Source: JANXXV01 sp040002435 (GTDB lineage: Bacteria; Acidobacteriota; Terriglobia; Bryobacterales; Bryobacteraceae). Taken from it: a DNA stretch of 5,521 bases. Shown here piece after piece: positions 1 through 5,521 of this stretch. Position 1 is the first letter of the stretch. Every line of letters starts with the position of its first letter. The stretch covers positions 1 to 5,521 of the forward strand of contig JBDUEM010000389.1 in assembly GCA_040002435.1 (NCBI GenBank). Direction: 5' to 3'. The position numbers and the translations under genes were made by a program. Below the pieces are notes generated by a model. The model searched no databases, was not told the origin of the DNA, and saw only the letters and a program-made list of their open reading frames with translations.

Positions 1-54
1 AGCGCCTGCTTCACACGCAGGAGGCCCGGGGTTCGAGTCCCTGCGCGCCCACCA
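1..54 (+). tRNA. tRNA-Val (anticodon CAC), 5' part outside the window
   Basis: This is the 3' portion of a valine tRNA that reads GUG codons. The anticodon stem pairs 5-9 (CCTGC) with 17-21 (GCAGG) around the seven-base loop TTCACAC, which places anticodon CAC at 12-14. A five-base variable loop (22-26) follows. The T arm pairs 27-31 with 39-43 around TTCGAGT. The 3' acceptor strand CGCGCCC is at 44-50, the discriminator A at 51, and an encoded CCA at 52-54. Bases 1-3 (AGC) fit the 3' side of the D stem. The acceptor 5' strand and most of the D arm lie beyond the left edge. The gene overlaps, antisense, the open 3' end of the topoisomerase reading frame. Confidence 0.95.
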
Positions 55-1103
55 TTTACCTCACTCACAGACAAAAGGATTCGCAATACGCATCGCTCCA
101 CGGGCGCCAATCCCCGGGAATTCCGCGCGGTTGTTCGTAAGGTCATCTTTTGTGTCAGCGTCCCAGTGAGATAGAGATCCAACACAACGGGGTGAACATA
201 ATATTTGCGGCAGGTCGCGGGCCTGTTACCCAGAAGTTCGGCCACTGCTTTAATAGCAGCAACCACATTCCGCTTGGCTTCTACTTCCGAATCGGAGGGT
301 CCGCAGTGTTCCAATTCTTCGACAGCGTGCACAGTCCCGTGCCATGTCCGGAAGTCCTTGGCGGTAATATCCTCGGCGGTTGCTTCCCGCAGGTATTCAT
401 TTACCATCCCTGAATTCACCGCCAAATGAGAACCATCTTCATCCAGGTATTGGAACAATTCGTACCCTGGCAGATCCTTGCAACGCTTCACAATACTGGC
501 AAGTTGCCGGTCCCGCAAGTCAAGAACGTGCGTCTGGCCCGACTTCCCTCGAAACTGAAAATGAAGGCGCGACCCTCCAATATTCACATGCCGGTCGCGC
601 ATTGTCGTAAGGCCGAAAGATTGATTCTGCTTCGCGTACTCTTCGTTTCCAACGCGAATGTGCGCCAGATCCATCAGCCGGACCACCGTCGCCAGCACTT
701 TATCCTTAGGCAGGCCGGGCAGGGAAAGATCCCGCTTGACCTTGCGGCGAATGACGGGGAGCAGCCGTCCAAACAGCGTCATCTTTTCGTATTTGGTTTG
801 CTCGCGGGCAGCACGATATTCCGTGTGGTAACGATACTGCTTCCGGTTCCGCGCGTCCCGTCCGGTCGCCTGCAAGTACCCTCTTGCATGGCTGCAGATC
901 CAGACATCTTGCCAGTTAGGGGGAATCACGAGCGCCTGGATCCGGCGACGCGTGGCGGGATCGCGCACCAGCTTGCCTTTTGCGTCGACGTAACGGAATG
1001 ACGCGCTCCCGGAAACTCGGGAAATTCCAGGCTCGTTCCCGGTCACGTAGATCAGTCCAGCATCTGAGGCCGATTCTACAGGTGATGCAGTTGTGATAGC
1101 CAA
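1..1103 (-). CDS. DNA topoisomerase IB (poxvirus/Deinococcus type), 3' end outside the window
   Basis: Type IB topoisomerases relax supercoils by nicking one strand through a 3'-phosphotyrosine, without ATP or metal. The first ~100 residues match the bacterial N-terminal domain (YVTGNEPGISRV near 19-30; IPPNWQDVWIC near 60-70; QATGRDARNRKQYRYH at 78-93). The catalytic domain contains IRVGNEEYAKQN and FGLTTMRDRHV, then FRGKSG, DFRTWHGT, and KYYVHP. By motif spacing the active residues are Arg150, Lys187, Arg252, Asn293 and Tyr302, each 13 above the numbers I recall for the Deinococcus enzyme, which also uses Asn where vaccinia has His. Start: TTG at 1103-1101, four bases after AGGAGG; the frame has a stop (TAA, 1121-1119) shortly upstream and no ATG or GTG before the conserved region. 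The C-terminal motif GLAPVERCVLRILL is reached near position 70, but no in-frame stop follows before the edge, so the last ~18 visible codons are antisense to tRNA-Val. It appears to be the second gene of an operon. Family assignment is very secure; the exact end is not visible. Confidence 0.95.
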   Translation of the reverse strand, partial: MAITTASPVESASDAGLIYVTGNEPGISRVSGSASFRYVDAKGKLVRDPATRRRIQALVIPPNWQDVWICSHARGYLQATGRDARNRKQYRYHTEYRAAREQTKYEKMTLFGRLLPVIRRKVKRDLSLPGLPKDKVLATVVRLMDLAHIRVGNEEYAKQNQSFGLTTMRDRHVNIGGSRLHFQFRGKSGQTHVLDLRDRQLASIVKRCKDLPGYELFQYLDEDGSHLAVNSGMVNEYLREATAEDITAKDFRTWHGTVHAVEELEHCGPSDSEVEAKRNVVAAIKAVAELLGNRPATCRKYYVHPVVLDLYLTGTLTQKMTLRTTARNSRGLAPVERCVLRILLSVSEVNGGRAGTRTPGLLRVKQA

Positions 1104-1106
1104 GCT

Positions 1107-1113
1107 CCCTCCT
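1107..1113 (-). promoter_or_regulatory. ribosome binding site supporting the TTG start of topoisomerase IB
   Basis: The minus strand reads AGGAGGG here, a full match to the Shine-Dalgarno consensus, with the AGGAGG core four bases before TTG. It lies in the 15-base gap after the membrane-protein stop codon. Because no ATG or GTG in this frame lies between the upstream TAA and the conserved YVTGNEPG motif, this site decides the start. Confidence 0.75.
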
Positions 1114-1118
1114 GCCTG

Positions 1119-1562
1119 TTACGTGGTCACCTCTGCTGCCTTCCGTTGCGGCCGGGGTCCGTCGCCGTCGATCTGCCTCTCTTCCTGTGCAATCTCCAGC
1201 CTCTGACTCTTGATCTCGAGCCGCAGCCGCCCGAAAATCGCCATATAGAAATTCGCAATCCAAACAAGGGAAAAACCCGCGATTACATAGCCGCGCCACG
1301 AATCGAACAGCAAACGATACTGCGTTAAGAACAAAACGGCTGCTGTGACATAGTGGCTAAAGCAGTACTCACACGTGAACACATAAAAAAACTTGCGTTC
1401 GTAGATTCGCTGACAAGAGTGGCTCCGGTCGACGCAGTATTCCCGCGCTTCGCGGAAGATCTCTTCATGAGTGATTGTCCAGGCGATGCAAGCTATGGGG
1501 ATAGCAAGCAAGAAAAGCCAGATAACCTGCGTGCCAAGTAACTCTGTGGGAAGGACGGACAT
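1119..1562 (-). CDS. small membrane protein with CxxC motif, family not recognised
   Basis: This is a 147-residue protein whose family I cannot name. A hydrophobic segment at about 11-30 is probably a membrane helix. A charged stretch at 31-58 follows (EEIFREAREYC, then ERK). Next comes the cysteine motif FTCEYCFSHYV with Cys64 and Cys67, then hydrophobic segments at about 70-82 and 91-111. The tail from ~112 to 147 is hydrophilic and highly charged (RLRLEIKSQRLEIAQEERQ) and is likely cytoplasmic. Further cysteines are at 25, 43 and 50. The CxxC followed by a His and a membrane segment could bind metal or form a disulfide; this is inference. The ATG at 1562 is the only start, since an in-frame TGA lies 15 bases upstream. 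No good ribosome binding site precedes it. It ends 15 bases before the topoisomerase start on the same strand, suggesting one transcript. The composition looks like a real protein rather than a shadow: ordered hydrophobic segments, plus translational spacing to the next gene. Confidence 0.75.
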   Translation of the reverse strand: MSVLPTELLGTQVIWLFLLAIPIACIAWTITHEEIFREAREYCVDRSHSCQRIYERKFFYVFTCEYCFSHYVTAAVLFLTQYRLLFDSWRGYVIAGFSLVWIANFYMAIFGRLRLEIKSQRLEIAQEERQIDGDGPRPQRKAAEVTT

Positions 1563-1646
1563 AGCCTGATGTCGTCAGTAGGACTCCCCTACAAGGCTCG
1601 GGTTTCAGAAGTTTTCTACTTTGACGGGAAACTGGGTGGCGGATCA

Positions 1647-1676
1647 GCGACCCGGTTGTAATGATAACCGAGTCGC
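1647..1676 (-). repeat. 11-bp inverted repeat (hairpin or operator) upstream of the membrane-protein/topoisomerase unit
   Basis: Arms at 1647-1657 and 1666-1676 are complementary except at one position, with an eight-base loop. In minus-strand RNA the odd pair (1652/1671) is a G-U wobble, so the hairpin is continuous, from GCGACUCGGUU to AACCGGGUCGC. In plus-strand RNA it would be a C-A mismatch. No T-run follows on the minus strand, so it is not a typical intrinsic terminator in that direction. The loop contains TATCAT on the minus strand, a 5/6 match to a -10 element. It could be an operator, a leader hairpin, or a second structure ending the aceE transcript. Confidence 0.55.
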
Positions 1677-1704
1677 CCCAAAAAGTTCCAAATCCGTCCC
1701 AAAG

Positions 1705-1721
1705 GGGCCGGGCCCCGGCCC
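1705..1721 (-). terminator. possible terminator hairpin after aceE
   Basis: GGGCCGG (1705-1711) and CCGGCCC (1715-1721) form a seven-base GC-only stem with a three-base loop, starting four bases after the aceE stop codon. In the aceE transcript it is followed by CUUUGGG and only later by a CUUUUU run (near 1680-1685), so the uridine tract is neither immediate nor clean. It is a strong hairpin in the right place but an imperfect intrinsic terminator. Confidence 0.4.
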
Positions 1722-1725
1722 ACGC

Positions 1726-4398
1726 TTAAGCGCGCTGGGCGTCTTTCTTATCCGGATCGAGACCCAGATCCAGAATGGCCTGTTGTGCCGCGGCCGAATC
1801 GAACTTGCCATCGTGCGCCAGCCGGGAAAGAGCTGCCGCCACAATCGACTCAGCGTCGTTCTCGAAATGCCGCCGCAGGTGTTCGCGGTTGTCGCTGCGC
1901 CCGAATCCGTCGGTGCCGAGGCTGGTCAATCGGCCCGGAAGCCATGGGGCCAGCTGGTCGGATACCACCTTCATGAAATCCGTAGCGGCGATGATCGGAG
2001 CCGTTGTATCCTTTAAAGCTGCCAGGATATACGGCGTCTTCTGCGGTGCTGCGGGATGCAGGCGGTTCCAGCGCTCGACCTCGAGCGCCTCGCGCCGCAA
2101 TTCGTTGTAGCTGGTCAGGCTCCAGACGTCGGCGTGAATCTGGTATTTCTCAGCGAGAATCTGTTGCGCGCGGAGCGCTTCATTGAAGATAGGGCCGCTT
2201 CCGAACAGATTGACGACGGCCGGTCCACCTTCTGCCGACCGGTATTTATAAATGCCCTTGACGATGCCGTTCTGTACACCTTCCGGCATGGGCGGATGGG
2301 CATAGTTTTCGTTACCGACAGTGATGTAGTAGAAAAGGTCCTCGTTCTCCTGGTACATCCGCCGTATCCCGTCCTGAATGATCGTGGCGATTTCGTAAGC
2401 GTATGCCGGATCGTAGGCAGCGCAGTTGGGAACGGTGCTGGCATGAAGCTGGCTGTGCCCGTCCTGGTGCTGCAGTCCTTCGCCCAGCAGCGTGGTCCGC
2501 CCCGCGGTGCCTCCCATCAGGAAGCCTTTTCCGCGGGAATCGCCAAAAGCCCAGATCTGATCGCCCACGCGCTGGAACCCGAACATAGAGTAGTAAACGA
2601 AGAACGGGATCATTGGCACGCCATAGTTGGCGTAGGCAGTTCCGGCCGCGGTAAAGCTGGCCATGCCGCCCGCTTCAGTAATACCCTCTTCCAGAATCTG
2701 CCCGTCCTTGGCTTCCTTGTAATACATGATCGTGTCGCGGTCAATCGGCTTATAAAGCTGGCCCTGACTGGCGTAAATGCCGATCTGGCTGAACAGGGAA
2801 TCCATGCCGAACGTGCGGGCTTCGTCCGGGATGATCGGGACAACGTACTTTTTCAGCTCCGCGTTCTTCAGCAGCACCTTCAAAATGGCCACAAAGGCTG
2901 ATGTGGTGGATGCCGCACGGCCACCCGAGCCCGCGATGGAATCGGCGAACGATTCAAGCGGTGGGGCCTGGATGGTGATGAGCTTCGGCTCACGGCGTGG
3001 CAGATACCCGCCCAGGGCTTCGGCACGCTGTTTAATATACTGCGCCTCCGGGCTATCCGCGGGAGGACGATAGAATTCCAGCTTTTGAATATTTTCCGGA
3101 TCCATCTCCAGATCGAACCGTTTACAGAAGAATTCTACCTGCGGTCCGGTCAGCTTCTTCTGTTGATGGGTGGCATTGCGGCCTTCGGCAGCTTCGCCGA
3201 GACCGTAACCTTTGATGGTCTTCGCAAGAATCACCGTGGGCGATCCCTTGTGCTCAACAGCCCGTTTGAACGCATTGTAGACTTTGAGCGCGTCGTGGCC
3301 GCCGCGGCGCAGATTCTGCAACTGCTCGTCGGTTTTATCGGCTACCATTTCCAGCAGCTCCGGGTACCTTCCGAAAAACTCCTTGCGCACATATGCGCCG
3401 CCCTTGGCTTTAAAGTTCTGATATTCTCCATCGACACATTCCTGCATGCGCTTGACGAGCAGGCCGTTGTAATCCCGGGCGAACAGTTCGTCCCAATCCG
3501 AGCCCCAAAGGCACTTCACCACGTTCCAGCCGGCGCCCCGGAAGGCCGCCTCCAATTCGCGGACAATGCTGCCATTTCCACGAACCGGGCCATCCAGCCG
3601 TTGCAGGTTGCAATTGACGACGAAGATCAGGTTGTCCAGCTTCTCACGCGAGCCCAGGGTGAGCGCACCGAGCGATTCCGGTTCATCGGTTTCGCCGTCG
3701 CCCAGGAACGCCCAAACCTTACGGTTCGTAGCCGGGATGATACCCCTGTTCTCCAGGTAGCGCATAAATCGCGCCTGGTAAAGCGCGTTAATGGGTCCCA
3801 ACCCCATGGAGACGGTCGGAAACTGCCAGAAGTTCGGCATCAGCCACGGATGTGGATAGGAGGACAGTCCCGGATGTTCCCGCAGCTCATGGCGGAAATT
3901 GGCCAGGTGCTCTTCGTTCAGCCGGCCTTCAAGAAAAGCGCGGGCATACATGCCGGGCGAAGCGTGGCCCTGATAATAAATAAAATCGCCGGGCTGATCG
4001 CCATAGGAGCCATGGAAAAAGTGGTTCTGACCGACCTCGGTGAGGGTGGCGAGCGAGGCGTACGTCGAAAGATGGCCGCCGATATTGTCGTCGTACTTAT
4101 TAGCGCGGACAACCATGGCCAGGGCATTCCAGCGGATCCAGTTGCGGATACGGCGTTCGATGGCACGGTCGCCGGGGTACGGCACCTCTGCTTCTACCGG
4201 GATGGAATTGACATACGGAGTGTTGAGAGTAAGGTTCGGGCCGATTCCGAATTCCGCGGCACGGGATTGGAGGCGCTGGAGAAGAAAAGCGGCACGTTCC
4301 GGGCCAACTTCGTCAATAATCTGATCGAGCGATTCCAGCCACTCGCCAGTTTCTTGAGGATTGAGGTCCTCTGCGGCTTCCACTTTGGTTAATAGCAT
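1726..4398 (-). CDS. aceE: pyruvate dehydrogenase E1 component, homodimeric type
   Basis: This is the thiamine-diphosphate-dependent first enzyme of the pyruvate dehydrogenase complex; it decarboxylates pyruvate and reductively acetylates the lipoyl group of E2 in the cytoplasm. At 890 residues it matches the E. coli enzyme (887). The thiamine/Mg site is GDGETDEPES (233-242) with NCNLQRLDGPV (262-272). Other motifs align with E. coli AceE: QGHASPG (His145), KGYGLGEAAEGRN followed by THQQKKL (His411), PDEARTFGM (524-532), ILEEGITEAG with catalytic Glu571, GLQHQDGHS (His644), and GTDGFGRSDNRE near the C-terminus. The start is set at MLLTKVEAAEDL; an in-frame ATG 102 bases upstream exists, but that extension lacks family similarity and covers the promoter region. 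A weak GAGAG lies 10 bases before the ATG. No aceF or lpd is adjacent: the next gene downstream is unrelated and upstream is a divergent tRNA. No frameshift or missing catalytic residue is seen. Confidence 0.98.
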   Translation of the reverse strand: MLLTKVEAAEDLNPQETGEWLESLDQIIDEVGPERAAFLLQRLQSRAAEFGIGPNLTLNTPYVNSIPVEAEVPYPGDRAIERRIRNWIRWNALAMVVRANKYDDNIGGHLSTYASLATLTEVGQNHFFHGSYGDQPGDFIYYQGHASPGMYARAFLEGRLNEEHLANFRHELREHPGLSSYPHPWLMPNFWQFPTVSMGLGPINALYQARFMRYLENRGIIPATNRKVWAFLGDGETDEPESLGALTLGSREKLDNLIFVVNCNLQRLDGPVRGNGSIVRELEAAFRGAGWNVVKCLWGSDWDELFARDYNGLLVKRMQECVDGEYQNFKAKGGAYVRKEFFGRYPELLEMVADKTDEQLQNLRRGGHDALKVYNAFKRAVEHKGSPTVILAKTIKGYGLGEAAEGRNATHQQKKLTGPQVEFFCKRFDLEMDPENIQKLEFYRPPADSPEAQYIKQRAEALGGYLPRREPKLITIQAPPLESFADSIAGSGGRAASTTSAFVAILKVLLKNAELKKYVVPIIPDEARTFGMDSLFSQIGIYASQGQLYKPIDRDTIMYYKEAKDGQILEEGITEAGGMASFTAAGTAYANYGVPMIPFFVYYSMFGFQRVGDQIWAFGDSRGKGFLMGGTAGRTTLLGEGLQHQDGHSQLHASTVPNCAAYDPAYAYEIATIIQDGIRRMYQENEDLFYYITVGNENYAHPPMPEGVQNGIVKGIYKYRSAEGGPAVVNLFGSGPIFNEALRAQQILAEKYQIHADVWSLTSYNELRREALEVERWNRLHPAAPQKTPYILAALKDTTAPIIAATDFMKVVSDQLAPWLPGRLTSLGTDGFGRSDNREHLRRHFENDAESIVAAALSRLAHDGKFDSAAAQQAILDLGLDPDKKDAQRA

Positions 4399-4416
4399 TA
4401 TTGGGGGTCTCTCTAT

Positions 4417-4446
4417 AAAATACCGTGCCTTTGAAGGTTGGTGCAA
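4417..4446 (-). promoter_or_regulatory. possible aceE promoter
   Basis: On the minus strand, TTGCAC (4446-4441) and TATTTT (4422-4417) are separated by 18 bases, each matching four of six consensus positions. Transcription would begin roughly 12 bases before the aceE ATG, giving a short leader that contains the GAGAG motif. It is the best candidate in the gap but weak. Confidence 0.35.
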
Positions 4447-4471
4447 ACTGCAGGCGAGTCGAGGGCAAACA

Positions 4472-4501
4472 TTGACCATTGCGAGCCTCATTCCGTACAA
4501 T
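4472..4501 (+). promoter_or_regulatory. promoter of tRNA-Gly
   Basis: TTGACC (-35, 4472-4477) and TACAAT (-10, 4496-4501) match the sigma-70 consensus at five of six positions each, with an 18-base spacer. The -10 ends 12 bases before the mature tRNA 5' end, a normal distance for a short tRNA leader. It fires away from aceE, which starts 74 bases to the left on the other strand. Confidence 0.7.
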
Positions 4502-4513
4502 GATCGTAGGCAA

Positions 4514-4588
4514 GCGGGAGTAACTCAATGGTAGAGTCACAGCCTTCCAAGCTGTTGGTTGCCAGTTCGATCCTGGTCTCCCGCTCCA
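4514..4588 (+). tRNA. tRNA-Gly (anticodon TCC)
   Basis: A complete cloverleaf that reads GGA and GGG codons. Acceptor strands GCGGGAG (4514-4520) and CTCCCGC (4578-4584) pair fully. The D stem is ACTC/GAGT (4523-4526 with 4534-4537). The anticodon stem ACAGC/GCTGT (4539-4543 with 4551-4555) encloses CTTCCAA, placing TCC at 4546-4548. The T arm GCCAG/CTGGT encloses TTCGATC. The discriminator is T4585, as is usual for bacterial glycine tRNAs, and CCA is encoded at 4586-4588. It has its own promoter and lies between divergent aceE and the codirectional M81 gene. Confidence 0.97.
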
Positions 4589-4653
4589 TTCCTTCCAACA
4601 CGCGATCGCGAACCTGATACCTTAGAAATTCAACCTGCGCGAACCGTTGGCCC

Positions 4654-5521
4654 ATGAAAATTGCGATTGCTTCCATTTTGCAGGAGAGTAATACTTTCTC
4701 TCCCGTCTCCACGCGATATGAAGATTTTGATCCGGTGTACGGCGCTGCCGTATTGACACGCCATGAAGGGAAGTTCACGGAGATGGGCGGCTTTATCGAC
4801 GTCCTGCGGCGTGCCAGGGCCACCGTCGTGCCCGTATGCGCCGCCTGGGCCATCACCGCGAACCGGCTGACCCGCGCGGACTTCGAAAACCTCGCGAACC
4901 AATTTGCCCAAGGGCTGGCGGCGGCGAAGGCAGACGCGCTGCTGATGGCAATGCACGGCGCCCAGACAGCCGAAGGCGAGGACGACGTGGAGGGCGAGCT
5001 TCTCTCCAGGGCACGAGCGATTCTGGGACCGGACCGCCCGATCGTGGTGACATTGGATCTGCATGCCAATATCACAGGGGAAATGGTGCAGTTGGCGGAT
5101 GCAATTGTGGGATATCACACCTATCCCCACGTCGACATGTTCGAAACCGGCCGGAAAGGCGCCGGGCTTCTGCTGAAGATCCTCAAGGGCGCTTTGAAAC
5201 CCACCATGGCGTACCGCAAGCTTCCGCTGATTGTGCCAGCGGAAAATTGCCAGACGTCGCGCGGGCCGATGCACAAGCTCATCCAGGCGGCGCAGGCCTG
5301 GGAGGCGGACGGAAAGGCGGAAGCAGTGTCCGTTTTTCCCGTCCAACCCTGGATGGATATTGACGAGATGGGCTGCGCCATCGTATCGGTAACGAACGAT
5401 AACCAAAAGCTGGCGCAGCGGCAGGCCGATGCCCTCGCGCGCCGGCTGTGGGACAACAAAGAAGCCTATGCTGTGACGTTGACGTCCGTGGAGGATGCCA
5501 TCGCAGCCGCCCTCAAGGTGA
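4654..5521 (+). CDS. M81 family metallopeptidase (MlrC-like), 3' part outside the window
   Basis: The visible 289 residues cover the N-terminal domain of the M81/MlrC family, named after the enzyme that degrades linearised microcystin. Full members are around 500 residues, so the C-terminal part lies beyond the edge. The signature N-terminus is present (MKIAIASILQESNTFSP, with ESNTF at 11-15), then MGGF (44-47), MHGAQTAEGEDDVEGELL (100-117), TLDLHAN (133-139) and GYHTYPHVDMFETG (153-166). Asp135, His137 and the His155/His159 region are the likely metal-site residues by family analogy; I infer their roles. There is no signal peptide, so the protein is probably cytoplasmic. ATG 4654 is chosen because family similarity starts exactly there and a TGA lies in frame at 4615-4617. 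No Shine-Dalgarno sequence is visible before it. It begins 65 bases after tRNA-Gly and could be read through from it. The substrate is unknown; many homologs occur in bacteria that do not degrade microcystin. Confidence 0.93.
   Translation, partial: MKIAIASILQESNTFSPVSTRYEDFDPVYGAAVLTRHEGKFTEMGGFIDVLRRARATVVPVCAAWAITANRLTRADFENLANQFAQGLAAAKADALLMAMHGAQTAEGEDDVEGELLSRARAILGPDRPIVVTLDLHANITGEMVQLADAIVGYHTYPHVDMFETGRKGAGLLLKILKGALKPTMAYRKLPLIVPAENCQTSRGPMHKLIQAAQAWEADGKAEAVSVFPVQPWMDIDEMGCAIVSVTNDNQKLAQRQADALARRLWDNKEAYAVTLTSVEDAIAAALKV

Larger units (their letters stand above)
1563..1725. other. intergenic region between aceE and the membrane-protein gene
   Basis: This 163-base gap lies between two genes on the minus strand and holds no plausible gene. 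It contains a GC-rich hairpin right after the aceE stop, a longer inverted repeat at 1647-1676, and a possible weak minus-strand promoter. For that promoter, TTGGAA (plus-strand complement at 1686-1691) would be the -35 and TATCAT (1661-1666) the -10, with a spacer of 19 bases, which is longer than ideal. A short repeat, CTGA/TCAG (1566-1578), sits just before the membrane-protein start. Confidence 0.5.

Noticed and set aside
1..120. tRNA-Val as an integration site of a mobile element, with the topoisomerase as an integrase
   Set aside because: The neighbouring protein is a topoisomerase IB, not a tyrosine recombinase; no direct repeat of the tRNA 3' end or other mobile gene is seen in the window.
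426..1001. 191-codon plus-strand open frame
   Set aside because: Lies entirely opposite topoisomerase IB, whose minus-strand translation carries all catalytic motifs.
916..1299. 127-codon minus-strand open frame bridging the membrane protein and topoisomerase
   Set aside because: Overlaps both real genes in another frame; arginine-rich composition without motifs, typical of a shadow frame.
2056..2901. 281-codon plus-strand open frame opposite aceE
   Set aside because: Antisense shadow of the aceE C-terminal half; no domain recognised and no ribosome site evidence.
3085..4392. 435-codon plus-strand open frame opposite aceE
   Set aside because: It is fully antisense to a secure aceE, its translation shows no recognisable motif, and long antisense open frames are common opposite GC-rich genes.
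4399..4500. 34-residue N-terminal extension of AceE
   Set aside because: The extension has no family similarity, crosses the promoter region, and the 890-residue form matches the usual length.
4601..4610. Palindrome CGCGATCGCG as a terminator of tRNA-Gly
   Set aside because: It is too short for a loop-bearing stem and no T-run follows.
4630..5406. 258-codon minus-strand open frame
   Set aside because: Antisense to the M81 peptidase, which matches its family from the first residue.

Overview
The window is a stretch of ordinary bacterial chromosome. It is moderately GC-rich, densely packed, and carries tRNA genes with encoded CCA ends. Three features together fit a Gram-negative soil bacterium of the Acidobacteriota type: a homodimeric AceE-type pyruvate dehydrogenase E1, a bacterial type IB topoisomerase, and an M81 (MlrC-like) metallopeptidase. 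No species-level marker is present, so this assignment is a low-to-moderate confidence inference.

Layout, left to right. (1) Positions 1-54 hold the 3' two thirds of a plus-strand tRNA-Val(CAC). (2) A minus-strand pair follows: a small, unrecognised cysteine-containing membrane protein (1562 to 1119), then, 15 bases further on, a poxvirus/Deinococcus-type DNA topoisomerase IB (1103 to beyond the left edge). The topoisomerase starts at TTG behind a strong AGGAGG. All five of its catalytic residues are present. Its frame has no stop before the window edge and runs antisense through the tRNA-Val. (3) Positions 1563-1725 form a non-coding gap with two hairpins: a GC-rich one just after the aceE stop (possible terminator) and an 11-bp inverted repeat around a possible -10 element of the membrane-protein/topoisomerase unit. 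(4) aceE (4398 to 1726, minus strand) encodes a full-length 890-residue pyruvate dehydrogenase E1. (5) Positions 4399-4513 are a divergent promoter region for aceE (minus) and tRNA-Gly (plus). (6) tRNA-Gly(TCC) lies at 4514-4588. (7) From 4654 to the right edge is the N-terminal part of an M81 family metallopeptidase.

The genes do not form one pathway. AceE feeds acetyl-CoA synthesis but has no aceF or lpd beside it here. The topoisomerase and the membrane protein look co-transcribed; whether they work together is unknown. The M81 gene sits close behind tRNA-Gly without a visible ribosome binding site. I see no CRISPR array, insertion sequence, prophage gene or defence island, and no convincing undescribed system. 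The points most worth following are the membrane-protein/topoisomerase pair, the topoisomerase-tRNA antisense overlap, and the hairpin upstream of that pair.
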